Part shown: in pieces, positions 47,114 through 55,731 of the stretch
Position numbering within the stretch: the stretch's first letter is position 1
Layout: every line of letters starts with the position of its first letter
Source of the DNA: Rhizobium sp. WYCCWR10014
GTDB taxonomy: Bacteria > Pseudomonadota > Alphaproteobacteria > Rhizobiales > Rhizobiaceae
DNA: 64,000 bases
Assembly (NCBI RefSeq): GCF_001657485.1
Contig: NZ_LXFU01000024.1
Span: forward strand, 248,001-312,000
Direction of reading: 5' to 3'
The notes under the pieces: generated by a model
Databases searched by the model: none
What the model was told of the DNA's origin: nothing
The model's input: only the letters and a program-made list of their open reading frames with translations
Translations under genes and position numbers: made by a program

Positions 47114-48394
47114 ATGACGCCGCCGCATAAACCGCACCAAGAAAACCAGGGCTCCCGCCGCATCGGCATGGGCTTTGGCGAATTCGTCGTTACCATTGCC
47201 ATCATGACCGCCAGCGTCGCCATGGCGATCGACAGCATGCTGCCGGCATTGCCCAATATCGGCCATTCCCTCGGCGTCACCAATACCAACGACGCGCAGT
47301 TGATCATCGGCGTGTTCTTCTTAGGATTCGGCGTCTCGCAGATATTCTTCGGCAGCCTTTCGGATACGTTCGGCCGCCGCAACATCCTGCTCGGCGGCTT
47401 GGCCTGCTATATTGTCGGAATGTTTGCCGCTGCGGCGACCGGCAGCTTCGAAATGCTGCTCGTCATGCGTTTCGTTCAGGGTGTGGGCGGTGCTGCGGTG
47501 CGCATCACCACCATGGCCATGGTCCGCGACTGCTTCGGTGGCCGCGAAATGGCCCGTGTAATGTCCTATGTGATGATCGTCTTCATGATCGTGCCGATCG
47601 TTGCCCCCTCCGTCGGCCAGCTCATCATCCTCTATGCCAACTGGCACTGGATCTTCATCTTGCTGGGCATCATCGCTACCATCCTGTTCGTTTGGGCTTT
47701 CCTCCGGTTGAAGGAATCGCTGCCGCCGGAAGAACGGCTGCCGCTGTCGGTCGGCTCTGTCGTGGATGGTTTCAAGACCGTGCTCACCAACCGCATCACC
47801 TGCGGCTACATGATCGGCCTCACCATGTTCACCGGCGTCATCAGTGCCTATGTGATCTCGGTGCAGCAGGTCTTCGGCGAGGTCTATGGCCTTGGCGACT
47901 GGCTGCCGATCGCCTTTGCGGCCACCGCTGGCGGCATCGCCGTCGCCAATTTCGCCAACGGCTTCTTCGTCCGCAAATTCGGCATGCGCCGCATCTCGCA
48001 CGCCGCCCTGCTGATCTTTACGGCGCTGTCGGCCGCCGGCTTTTTCTATTCGCTGGCCGGCAAGCCGGATTTCGCCATCGCTTACGGCATCTTCACCATC
48101 GTACTGATGATGTTTGCCCTGATCGCCACCAATTTCACCGCCATCAGCCTCGAGCCGATGGGCAATCTCGCCGGCACGGCGACCGCCATCACCGGCTTCG
48201 TCTCGACGACGGCCGGCGCCATCCTCGGCGGGCTGGTCGGCCAGATGTTCAATGGCACGGTGCAGCCGCTCTTCGGCGGCTTCGCGCTCTTCGGCGCGGT
48301 GACGATCGCAGCCACCCTCTGGGCCGAAAACGGCAAGCTCTTCACCCACCCCGGCGACAGCCCGCAGCTCGATCCGGGAGCGGCCCACTTCTGA
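47114..48394 (+). CDS. Bcr/CflA-type MFS transporter, copy 2
   Basis: 426 residues, about 12 membrane helices. The layout matches copy 1 closely: DSMLPALPNIGHSLG, LGFGVSQIFFGSLSDTFGRR, RFVQGVGGAAVRIT and NWHWIFILLGIIATILFVW. Together the two look like an old tandem duplication; they could form a heteromer or have split substrates. The 37-base gap suggests one transcript. Confidence 0.9.
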   Translation: MTPPHKPHQENQGSRRIGMGFGEFVVTIAIMTASVAMAIDSMLPALPNIGHSLGVTNTNDAQLIIGVFFLGFGVSQIFFGSLSDTFGRRNILLGGLACYIVGMFAAAATGSFEMLLVMRFVQGVGGAAVRITTMAMVRDCFGGREMARVMSYVMIVFMIVPIVAPSVGQLIILYANWHWIFILLGIIATILFVWAFLRLKESLPPEERLPLSVGSVVDGFKTVLTNRITCGYMIGLTMFTGVISAYVISVQQVFGEVYGLGDWLPIAFAATAGGIAVANFANGFFVRKFGMRRISHAALLIFTALSAAGFFYSLAGKPDFAIAYGIFTIVLMMFALIATNFTAISLEPMGNLAGTATAITGFVSTTAGAILGGLVGQMFNGTVQPLFGGFALFGAVTIAATLWAENGKLFTHPGDSPQLDPGAAHF

Positions 48395-48496
48395 AACAGG
48401 AAATCTGCCGGAGCGATTGATCCCCGGCGGCATTGCATTAGATGGCAACTCGGGACGTTCCTAAATCTGGATGCCCCTGGAAGAAGGAGCCTGGTT

Positions 48497-49336
48497 TTGG
48501 ATGCAGGATATCAACGTCTCCCCCCGCCATTGCAGGGCGAGATAGTTCAAGGCAAACCAGATACCGGCACTGGCGTTGTGGTACTCGGCGGCTCCAGTGG
48601 CCGGGTCGATGTGGCCCGCGCCAGATTGTTTGCGAGCCAGGGGGCAACAGTCATAGCGCCTCGCTGGTTCGGCGGCGAAGGCCAGGTGCCAGGCATTTGC
48701 GAGGTGCCGCTGGAAACCTTCTTCGCTGCCACTGATTATTTGATCGAACTCGGCTGCAAACGCATCGTCCTGGTGGGAACATCGAAAGGCGCCGAAGCTG
48801 CACTGCTCACGGCCGTATACGATCCGCGCATCAGCGCGGTCGTCGCGATCAGCCCTTCGTCAGTCGTCTGGGGAAATATCGGTCCAGGGCTTGATGGCAT
48901 CAACTGGCCGGAACGCTCGTCGTGGACGTTGCGAGGCACACCGCTTCCTTTTGTTTCGTCGGACCCAGAATGGGTACCGGAATACAGAGACGAGCTGGTC
49001 GCCTATCGCGGCCTGTTCGAACGATGCCTTCGGGTGCACGAGTCAGAGATCGACGCAGCAGCTATCCCTTTGGAGAGAACGAATGCCGAAATTCTGCTCG
49101 TAGCAGGATGCGATGACGCGCTCTGGCCATCAGACAAATTTGCCGTATCACTTGTTCGGAGGCACGCAGGTTTTGGTTTGTCCACCCAGCTTGTCTTGGG
49201 AGAAGATGCGGGCCATCGCATTCTGCTGCCGGGCGAAACGACTCCTCGATCATCGCTGCGCGCTCATGGTGGAAGCGACGAGGCCGACGCCAAATTGGGA
49301 CGACTCGCATGGGAACATATTCTCGCTGTCCTATAG
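48497..49336 (+). CDS. Acyl-CoA thioesterase/BAAT C-terminal-like hydrolase
   Basis: 279 residues, starting at TTG with AAGGAG nine bases upstream. It has the BAAT C-terminal fold: GVVVLGGSSG, ELGCKRIVLVGTSKGAEAALLTA with nucleophile Ser in GTSKG, LVAGCDDALWPS with the acid, and EDAGHRILLPGE with the histidine. Homologues hydrolyse or transfer acyl groups from CoA; the N-terminal domain of animal BAAT is absent. Composition is somewhat less G+C-rich than neighbours. Confidence 0.82.
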   Translation: MDAGYQRLPPPLQGEIVQGKPDTGTGVVVLGGSSGRVDVARARLFASQGATVIAPRWFGGEGQVPGICEVPLETFFAATDYLIELGCKRIVLVGTSKGAEAALLTAVYDPRISAVVAISPSSVVWGNIGPGLDGINWPERSSWTLRGTPLPFVSSDPEWVPEYRDELVAYRGLFERCLRVHESEIDAAAIPLERTNAEILLVAGCDDALWPSDKFAVSLVRRHAGFGLSTQLVLGEDAGHRILLPGETTPRSSLRAHGGSDEADAKLGRLAWEHILAVL

Positions 49337-49357
49337 CGTGAGGGCAGCAGTAAAGGC

Positions 49358-50182
49358 TCAGACCGTGAACACCTCACGCCGCAGTACCTCCCAGGAGGCC
49401 TTGTCGGGGGTAATCAGCAGCCCGCCATCGAGATGATGCGGCAGATAGGCCGAGCCGTCAAAGCGCGCCGCATAGGCGCCTGCCTCCTGCGAGATCAGCG
49501 TGCCGGCAAGGTGATCCCAGGGCATCAGCTTGTTGTACATGAGGTAATGCACATGGCCGCCGGCAAAGGTGCGGTATTCGTGGGCCGCGCAGCGGTAATT
49601 GGTGAGGAAGCGCACCTTGGCGAGATTGCCGAGCACTTCGGCGCGCTTCTCCTTCGGCAGGTAGCCGGTCGAGGCCATGCCGACCATATGCTCCAGTCCC
49701 ACGGGAGCTGCCACCGCGAGCCGCTCAGCGCCGCCATCCGGCCGCCGCAGCCATGCGCCGCCGCCCTTTTCCGCCATCACCCAGTCGTCGCCCATCGGAT
49801 CGTAGATGATGCCGGCAACCGTCTCGCCGCCGGAGATAACGGACGCCATGACGCCGAAGGCCGGGATGCCGGCAGCAAAATTGAACGTGCCGTCGACCGG
49901 ATCGACGACGATAGCGAGATCGGCATGTTCGAGGCTGCCGAGCAAATCAGGATCGGCCGCGACCGATTCTTCGCCGAGGAACAGTGCGCTCGGCCAGAGT
50001 TGCGCAGCTTCCGCCTTGATCATCCGTTCCGCCTGCTCATCGGCCTCGGTGACGAGATCGGTCGCCTCACTCTTGGCGCGTACGTCGTCCTGGCCGAGCC
50101 GGCGAAAGCGCGGCAGGATTTCCGCCTTCGCTGCACGGCGCAGCAGATCGGCAAGAACGGTCACGTCAACAGTCGAAGTCAT
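49358..50182 (-). CDS. Inositol-monophosphatase-family phosphatase, copy A
   Basis: 274 residues. Metal-binding motifs: LFLGEESVAADP and VVDPVDGTFNFAAGIP (D-P-x-D-G-T), plus the late MPWDHLAGTL. Members hydrolyse inositol phosphates, histidinol phosphate or PAP; the TFNFAAG form departs from the usual GTxNFVHG. It follows its paralogue by 40 bases on the same strand, so the pair is probably co-transcribed. GAGGA lies before the ATG. Confidence 0.88.
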   Translation of the reverse strand: MTSTVDVTVLADLLRRAAKAEILPRFRRLGQDDVRAKSEATDLVTEADEQAERMIKAEAAQLWPSALFLGEESVAADPDLLGSLEHADLAIVVDPVDGTFNFAAGIPAFGVMASVISGGETVAGIIYDPMGDDWVMAEKGGGAWLRRPDGGAERLAVAAPVGLEHMVGMASTGYLPKEKRAEVLGNLAKVRFLTNYRCAAHEYRTFAGGHVHYLMYNKLMPWDHLAGTLISQEAGAYAARFDGSAYLPHHLDGGLLITPDKASWEVLRREVFTV

Positions 50183-50222
50183 GTCAAATCCTCACGCTTG
50201 GGTCTCTCCGGAGAAACTTGAA

Positions 50223-51050
50223 TCAGATGCCGACAATCTCGCGCCGGATGAGCTGCCAGCTCTCCTTGTCGGGCGCGGAGATGATGCCACCCGTCGTCTC
50301 GCCCGGGCGATAGGGCGTGCCGTCGAATTTCGCCGTATGACCGCCGGCCTCCTGATGCGCGAGCACGCCGGCCAAGTGATCCCAGGGCATCAGCTTCGCA
50401 TGGCCGATGAAATGCATCTTGCCGGAGGCGACCATCCAATATTCGTAGGCAGAGCAATTGAAGGCGAAGGTCATCCGGATCTTTGCCATGTTGGCGCAGA
50501 TACGCGCGCGATCCGGTTCGTCCATGTGGCTCCATGACAGGCCACCGACCATCTGGTTCAGGTTAGCAGGCTCAGCGACCTTCAGCTTGGTCGACTGCCC
50601 GTCCTGACGCGTCAGAAAGGCGCCTGCGCCCCTGATCGCGGTCACTGTGTCGCCGAGAACGGGATCGTGAATGATGCCGGCGACCGTCTCGCCCCTGATC
50701 GTCACTGCCAACATCGTCCCGAAAACGGGAAGCCCGGCAGCGAAATTGAACGTCCCGTCGACAGGGTCGATGACGAAGGCGAGCTCGGCATCGGCAAGGG
50801 CCGGCACGACCGACCGGTCGGCATCATAAGCCTCCTCGCCGACGACGAGTGCAGTGGGAAAGCGCTCTCTCAGCGCCGCGGTGATCCGGTGTTCGGCAAG
50901 CACGTCCGCCTGCGTCACCAAATCGATTGCCGAAGTCTTCTCCGAAACATCGGTAGCGCCGAGATTGCGAAAACGCGGCATGATCTCGGCGCGCGCCGCC
51001 TCCCTGACGCAGTCGCCGAGAAAGAGAATATCCTGGTCTGAAATAGTCAT
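50223..51050 (-). CDS. Inositol-monophosphatase-family phosphatase, copy B
   Basis: 275 residues and closely similar to copy A: VVGEEAYDADRS, FVIDPVDGTFNFAAGLP and MPWDHLAGVLAHQEAGGHTAKFDGTPY. The two share length and motif wording, which indicates tandem duplication. Catalytic acids are intact in both. Substrate unknown. A palindromic repeat lies between it and ttcA. Confidence 0.88.
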   Translation of the reverse strand: MTISDQDILFLGDCVREAARAEIMPRFRNLGATDVSEKTSAIDLVTQADVLAEHRITAALRERFPTALVVGEEAYDADRSVVPALADAELAFVIDPVDGTFNFAAGLPVFGTMLAVTIRGETVAGIIHDPVLGDTVTAIRGAGAFLTRQDGQSTKLKVAEPANLNQMVGGLSWSHMDEPDRARICANMAKIRMTFAFNCSAYEYWMVASGKMHFIGHAKLMPWDHLAGVLAHQEAGGHTAKFDGTPYRPGETTGGIISAPDKESWQLIRREIVGI

Positions 51051-51097
51051 GCGAAATCCTGCCTTGATGCAATAGCCAGCCTGCCCACAGCGCCGCG

Positions 51098-51184
51098 CGT
51101 CTTTTAGACGCCCAAAGGACGCTGGAACACCTCAAATTGCTGCATAATTCCTTAAATCGATTCCGATGTAAGGAATTATGCAGT
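51098..51184. repeat. Two-hairpin rhizobial intergenic repeat
   Basis: A small palindrome GCGTCTTTTAGACGC (51098-51112) is followed by a large hairpin with perfect 15-base arms, CTGCATAATTCCTTA (51141-51155) and TAAGGAATTATGCAG (51170-51184). It lies 10 bases beyond the ttcA stop and could terminate or protect its transcript. I recognise this sequence as a frequent dispersed repeat of rhizobial genomes. Confidence 0.85.
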
Positions 51185-51194
51185 AGCCGGCCTT

Positions 51195-52064
51195 TCATGA
51201 AGGATCGGTGACACCGAGGGTGGAAAAGTCGAAGAGTTTCGGGTCGAGCAGATGCGACGGGTTCACATGAGAAAGCGCCCGCAGCATCGTATCCTTGCGG
51301 CCCGGCATCCGCCGCTCGATATCAGCGAGCATGTCCTTCATCGCATTGCGCTGCAGCCCGTCCTGCGAGCCGCAGAGGTCGCAGGGGATGATCGGAAACT
51401 GCATGGCGGCGGCGAATTTCGCGAGGTCGTCTTCGGCGGCATAGGCGAGCGGCCGCAGCACCATCAGGTCGCCCTCATCGTTAAGAAGCTTCGCCGGCAT
51501 CGAGGCGAGCCGGCCGCCATGGAAGAAATTCATGAAGAAGGTTTCGAGAATGTCCTCGCGGTGGTGGCCGAGCACCAGCGCATCGCAACCCTCTTCCCGC
51601 GCGACGCGGTAGAGATTGCCGCGGCGCAGCCGCGAACAGAGCGAACAATAGGTGGCGCCTTCAGGCACCTTCTCCTTCACGATCGAATAGGTATCCCGAT
51701 ACTCGATCCGGTGCTGAACGCCGATCTTGGTGAGATAATCCGGCAGCACGTGCTTGGGGAAGTTCGGCTGGCCCTGGTCGAGATTGCAGGCGATCAGTTC
51801 GACCGGCAGCAGGCCGCGCCATTTGAGATCGAGCAGCAGCGCCAGCAGCCCGTAGGAATCCTTGCCGCCGGAAAGGCCGACCAACCAACGCTTCTGGCCC
51901 TTCAGCATGTCGAAATCGTCGAAGGCCTGGCGCACCTGCCGCAGCAGCCGTTTGCGCAGCTTGTTGAAGGAGACGGAACGCGGCGCATCGGCAAACAGCG
52001 CATGGCCGCCGGTGTCGGCTTCGCTACTCTCCAACTCGTCGGCGATATTGGCTGCGATATTCAT
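51195..52064 (-). CDS. ttcA: tRNA 2-thiocytidine biosynthesis protein TtcA
   Basis: 289 residues. TtcA thiolates C32 of certain tRNAs and carries a [4Fe-4S] cluster. The PP-loop is [12 protein letters not shown] (about residue 64-75), and the two CxxC pairs are [10 protein letters not shown] and CDLCGSQDG. It needs sulfur transfer from a cysteine desulfurase, and hence ties functionally to the suf genes in this window. AGGACG precedes the ATG. Confidence 0.95.
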   Translation of the reverse strand: MNIAANIADELESSEADTGGHALFADAPRSVSFNKLRKRLLRQVRQAFDDFDMLKGQKRWLVGLSGGKDSYGLLALLLDLKWRGLLPVELIACNLDQGQPNFPKHVLPDYLTKIGVQHRIEYRDTYSIVKEKVPEGATYCSLCSRLRRGNLYRVAREEGCDALVLGHHREDILETFFMNFFHGGRLASMPAKLLNDEGDLMVLRPLAYAAEDDLAKFAAAMQFPIIPCDLCGSQDGLQRNAMKDMLADIERRMPGRKDTMLRALSHVNPSHLLDPKLFDFSTLGVTDPS

Positions 52065-52124
52065 TGCTTCGTCCTACAGAAATTCCAAACTTGCTCTAGC
52101 AGAAACGCGCCTCGCAACACAGCG

Positions 52125-53054
52125 TCAATCGCCGAAAACCGACCAGCCGGTGCGCGCTGCGAGCATTTCCAGCGCCGCGGCGCCGAGCTGCGAATTGCCG
52201 ACCTTGTTCAGTCCCGGCGACCAAACCGCGATCGAGGCAATGCCCGGCGCCACGGCGAAGATGCCGCCGCCGACGCCGCTCTTGCCGGGCAGGCCGACAT
52301 GATAGGCGAAATCGCCCGAACCGTCGTAATGGCCGCAGGTCAGCATCAGCGCATTGATGCGCCGCGCCCGCTTCGGCGAGACCACCGAATGGCCGGTCGT
52401 CGGATTGCTCCCGCGCGCGGCAAGGAACAGTCCGGCGCGGGCGAGCTGCTCGCAGCTCATCGACAAGGCGCATTGATGGAAATAAACGCCGAGCACATGG
52501 TCGACGGGATGGTCGAGATTGCGGTAGGCACGCATGAAATTGGCAAGCGCGAAATTGCGGTATCCCGTCTGCGTTTCCGAGCGCGCCACCTTGTCGTCAA
52601 TGGTGATCGACTCGTCATCGGCGAGATAACGAACGAAGCGCAACAGCTCGCCGATTGCCTCGCGCGGGGCATGGCCAGCCATGACGACGTCGCTGACGGC
52701 GATCGCGCCGGCATTGATGAAGGGGTTGCGGGGGATGCCACCCTCATGCTCGAGCTGGACGATCGAGTTGAAAGCCGATCCGGAGGGTTCGCGCCCGACG
52801 CGCTTCCACAGCCCCTCGCCGACCTTGCCGAGCGCCAGCGTCAGCATGAAGACCTTCGATATGCTCTGGATCGAGAAGGCGATGTCGGCATCGCCGACGC
52901 GATAGACTTTGCCGTCGACGGTGACGATCGCCATGCCGAACTGCTTCGGGTCGACCTTGGCGAGTTCGGGAATATAGTCCGCGACCTTGCCCTCGCCGAT
53001 CCGCGGCTGGATATCGGCGTAGATGCTATCGAGGGTCGCCTGCAAATCTGCCAT
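52125..53054 (-). CDS. glsA: Glutaminase A
   Basis: 309 residues, serine-dependent beta-lactamase-fold glutaminase. It hydrolyses glutamine to glutamate and ammonia. The catalytic S-x-x-K is in SIQSISKVF, and [16 protein letters not shown] and [13 protein letters not shown] are intact family motifs. GGAGAG precedes the ATG. The rpsD terminator lies just upstream, so glsA should have its own promoter or depend on read-through. Confidence 0.95.
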   Translation of the reverse strand: MADLQATLDSIYADIQPRIGEGKVADYIPELAKVDPKQFGMAIVTVDGKVYRVGDADIAFSIQSISKVFMLTLALGKVGEGLWKRVGREPSGSAFNSIVQLEHEGGIPRNPFINAGAIAVSDVVMAGHAPREAIGELLRFVRYLADDESITIDDKVARSETQTGYRNFALANFMRAYRNLDHPVDHVLGVYFHQCALSMSCEQLARAGLFLAARGSNPTTGHSVVSPKRARRINALMLTCGHYDGSGDFAYHVGLPGKSGVGGGIFAVAPGIASIAVWSPGLNKVGNSQLGAAALEMLAARTGWSVFGD

Positions 53055-53072
53055 TGCTTCTCTCCAGATCGC

Positions 53073-53099
53073 AAAAAAGCCGCTCGAAAGAGCGGCTTT
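53073..53099 (-). terminator. Rho-independent terminator of rpsD
   Basis: On the minus strand a ten-base stem AAAGCCGCTC/GAGCGGCTTT (53099-53090 and 53085-53076) with a TTTC loop ends in a run of six T residues. It lies 57 bases after the rpsD stop and 19 bases before the glsA start. Confidence 0.9.
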
Positions 53100-53156
53100 C
53101 CGTATATCGGCGCATGCTGTTGTCTCGCAATCGGTTTCGACTGCGAGACGAATGCA

Positions 53157-53774
53157 TTAACGCGAATAGAATTCGACGACCAGGTGCGGTTCCATGACGA
53201 CCGGGAACGGAACGTCGCTGAGCGTCGGAACGCGGCCGAAGGTTGCGACCATCTTGTTGTGATCGACTTCGATATAGTCGGGAACGTCGCGCTCTGCGAG
53301 GCTGACTGCTTCCAGAACGATCACCAGCTGCTTCGACTTCTCGCGAACTTCGATCACGTCGCCAGCCTTGCAACGGTAGGAACCGATGTTGACGCGAACG
53401 CCGTTGACGGTGACGTGGCCATGGTTGACGAACTGGCGGGCAGCAAAGACCGTCGGAACGAACTTGGCGCGATAGACGATCGCGTCGAGGCGCGACTCCA
53501 GCAGGCCGATCAGGTTTTCAGAGGTGTCGCCCTTGCGGCGGTCGGCTTCGGCGAAGATAGCGCGGAACTGCTTTTCGCGCAGGTCACCGTAGTAGCCCTT
53601 GAGCTTCTGCTTGGCGCGCAGCTGCACACCGAAGTCCGAAAGCTTGCCCTTGCGGCGCTGGCCGTGCTGGCCCGGGCCGTATTCGCGGCGGTTCACCGGG
53701 GACTTCGGACGGCCCCAGATGTTTTCGCCCATACGGCGGTCAATTTTGTACTTGGACGATTCGCGCTTGCTCAT
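53157..53774 (-). CDS. rpsD: 30S ribosomal protein S4
   Basis: 205 residues, usual for alphaproteobacterial S4. S4 nucleates assembly of the 30S 5' domain. The N-terminus [22 protein letters not shown], the [22 protein letters not shown] segment and the S4 RNA-binding domain ([33 protein letters not shown]) are all clear. The ATG at 53774 has AAAGGAAA upstream. It is monocistronic here, unlike the alpha-operon position in gammaproteobacteria, with its own promoter, a long leader and a terminator. Confidence 0.98.
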   Translation of the reverse strand: MSKRESSKYKIDRRMGENIWGRPKSPVNRREYGPGQHGQRRKGKLSDFGVQLRAKQKLKGYYGDLREKQFRAIFAEADRRKGDTSENLIGLLESRLDAIVYRAKFVPTVFAARQFVNHGHVTVNGVRVNIGSYRCKAGDVIEVREKSKQLVIVLEAVSLAERDVPDYIEVDHNKMVATFGRVPTLSDVPFPVVMEPHLVVEFYSR

Positions 53775-53777
53775 CGT

Positions 53778-53939
53778 ATTTCCTTTCAAAGGTTTATGAC
53801 GGTTTGTTGCCAAACCGCACGAAGGAAACACGCCCTCCTCTGGTCTCTTCCGAGACCTGACAGGATGTTCCGGTTAGCGAACAGGAACGATCCACGGGAC
53901 ATGTCAAATGAAACACCGGACATTGCTGCCCGGTGCTTG
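53778..53939 (-). promoter_or_regulatory. Structured 5' leader of rpsD, possible S4 autoregulatory RNA
   Basis: The leader (about 165 bases) can form four hairpins in order: CACCGG/CCGGTG (53935-53914), GTTCC/GGAAC (53888-53867), GGTCTC-GGAA-GAGACC (53857-53842) and CGGTTTG-GCAA-CAAACCG (53817-53800). The last two carry GNRA-type loops. A TTTCCTT stretch (53828-53822) is perfectly complementary to AAGGAAA over the ribosome site (53785-53779), so pairing could hide it. S4 represses its own synthesis through leader RNA in other bacteria; this leader being such an element is inference. Confidence 0.5.
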
Positions 53940-53945
53940 CGGCGG

Positions 53946-53974
53946 TCTTTAGAGGGCCGTCATGAAAATGTCAA
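53946..53974 (-). promoter_or_regulatory. Predicted rpsD promoter
   Basis: Perfect -35 TTGACA (53974-53969), 17-base spacer, -10 TAAAGA (53951-53946) on the minus strand. It places the transcript start near 53939, giving a leader of about 165 bases before the ATG at 53774. Confidence 0.6.
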
Positions 53975-53998
53975 CAGCGGCAAACCCCGAAAGCGCCA

Positions 53999-55510
53999 CT
54001 ATTCCGCCGCCAGCGGCTGGTCGCCCGTGTCGGGGGCGTTGGCGTCGCCCGGCGCCGTCTGGCAGTCCATATCAGGGAAAGCGACGATACGCTTGCCGGA
54101 AAAATCGGCATGCACGACGATGGTGCCTTGCTCCTCGAAATAGCCAAGCAGGCGCCGGGCGCGGCGGGCGGAATGGGTGCCGTAGGCGCGGGCGATCCGC
54201 GCATCCGACGGGCACGGCTCGCCGCAGACGGCGGCCTTGGCGAGCATCAGGAAGACGCCCTGCAGATCGTCGGTGACACCCGATGACAGCGACAGCGCAG
54301 TCGCCCAGGCATCGGTCGCAGCTGTCTTGGTGTCGACGCCGGAACGTGAGATCGCCACCCGCCGGCGGAAATCCGGCAGCGCAATTGGCGGTCCCGGTAC
54401 GCGGCGCATACGCAGCCGTACCAGAAAATCCTGGTACAGCACCGAATCGGTGCGGAAGGCGGAAGTGGGATCGTCGAGTATTTCGGCAAGGACACCGGCT
54501 AGGCGCTCCTCCCGCTCCTCGGGGGAAACCTCCACATGGCTCGCCCTCGGCTCGGCAGGTGCTGCCGATGCAGCCGGCGTCGAGCGCGAGAGTTCGGCCA
54601 GAATATCGGTCGTCGGCCGCGGCGCCGGCGGGGCGCGGCGCACCAGCGGGCGCTGGAACTCCTCCGGATCGGGCGTGAAGATCAGGTCTTCGACATCCTG
54701 AGGCGCATCCGGCAGCGGCATCAGCTTCGGGCTGGAAGAGCGCGCCGAAGTCTCCACCGCGCCGATCTGGATCGGCAGCGGCCGGCGCGACAATGCCGGG
54801 CCGAGCGCTACGAAATGGCCGCGCTTGAGATCTCGGAACATTTCCGCCTGGCGGCGGTCCATGCCGAGCAGGTCTGCGGCACGCGCCATGTCGATATCGA
54901 GGAAGGTGCGGCCCATCAGGAAGTTCGAGGCTTCGGCCGCCACGTTCTTTGCAAGCTTGGCAAGACGCTGCGTCGCGATCACGCCGGCAAGGCCGCGTTT
55001 ACGCCCCCGGCACATCAGGTTGGTCATCGCGCCGAGCGACATCTTGCGAGCATCTTCGGAGACATCGCCGCCGACCGACGGCGCAAACATCTGCGCTTCG
55101 TCGACCACGACGAGAACAGGATACCAGTATTCACGATCGGCATCGAACATGCCGTTGAGGAAGGCGGCTGCCGCCCGCATCTGCTGCTCGATATCAAGCC
55201 CTTCCAGCGTCAGCACGCAGGATACGCGATGCTGGCGGATACGGTTGGCAATGCCGGCAAGCTCGGCTTCGGTGCGCTCGCCGTCGACGACGACATGGCC
55301 GTACCGGTCTGAGAGCGTGACGAAATCACCTTCGGGATCAATGATGACCTGCTGCACCCATTGAGCGGATTGTTCCAGCAGACGGCGGAGAAGATGCGAT
55401 TTGCCGGAGCCGGAATTGCCCTGAACGAGCAGACGTGTCGCCAGCAGCTCCTCGATATCGAGCGTCGCCGGAGCGCCGGACGCCAGTCCCATATCGATGC
55501 CAACCTGCAC
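53999..55510 (-). CDS. HerA/DUF87-type ATPase
   Basis: 503 residues. The core is a HerA/FtsK-like ATPase: Walker A GNSGSGKSHLLRRLL near residue 35, Walker B PVLVVVDEAQMFAP, and sensor-like GLAGVIATQRLAKLAKNV. The C-terminal half (about 270-503) has a Pro-rich linker and a helical region including RVPGPPIALPDFRRRVAIS. HerA proteins usually pump DNA with the nuclease NurA; no nuclease gene adjoins, so the role is unknown. I use GTG 55510, which has AAGGGG at the right distance; TTG 55516 is possible. Confidence 0.85.
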   Translation of the reverse strand: MQVGIDMGLASGAPATLDIEELLATRLLVQGNSGSGKSHLLRRLLEQSAQWVQQVIIDPEGDFVTLSDRYGHVVVDGERTEAELAGIANRIRQHRVSCVLTLEGLDIEQQMRAAAAFLNGMFDADREYWYPVLVVVDEAQMFAPSVGGDVSEDARKMSLGAMTNLMCRGRKRGLAGVIATQRLAKLAKNVAAEASNFLMGRTFLDIDMARAADLLGMDRRQAEMFRDLKRGHFVALGPALSRRPLPIQIGAVETSARSSSPKLMPLPDAPQDVEDLIFTPDPEEFQRPLVRRAPPAPRPTTDILAELSRSTPAASAAPAEPRASHVEVSPEEREERLAGVLAEILDDPTSAFRTDSVLYQDFLVRLRMRRVPGPPIALPDFRRRVAISRSGVDTKTAATDAWATALSLSSGVTDDLQGVFLMLAKAAVCGEPCPSDARIARAYGTHSARRARRLLGYFEEQGTIVVHADFSGKRIVAFPDMDCQTAPGDANAPDTGDQPLAAE

Positions 55511-55546
55511 GTCCAATTCCCCTTACAAATTCCCGGCCCGTCTCTA

Positions 55547-55658
55547 GATCAGGATGATTTTAGGCCTGATCGGCCTAAAATCTGAATCCTGATCTACATC
55601 AAAGAAATAGAGCATGATGTCGTCCGAAAACCGCGCGCACTTTTCGGCATCATGCTCT
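55547..55658. repeat. Two-hairpin mosaic repeat
   Basis: First hairpin: outer arms GATCAGGAT (55547-55555) and ATCCTGATC (55586-55594) around inner arms GATTTTAGGCC and GGCCTAAAATC. Second hairpin: AGAGCATGATG (55609-55619) and CATCATGCTCT (55648-55658) with inner CCGAAAA/TTTTCGG. The layout is the same as the element at 40795-40897, and the second module occurs alone at 29162-29190. It fills most of the spacer between the ATPase and the transporter. Confidence 0.85.
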
Positions 55659-55731
55659 AGCAGATTCGCAGACGCTGTTGTCGTCAAACCTTCAAGAACC
55701 CACAGGAAAGCCAGTCCTGGGAGATAGGGTT

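Noticed and set aside
51252-54143. A 963-codon open frame on the plus strand across ttcA, glsA and rpsD
   Set aside because: It runs antisense to three firmly identified genes, crosses their terminator and spacers, and shows no domain; high G+C leaves such frames open by chance.
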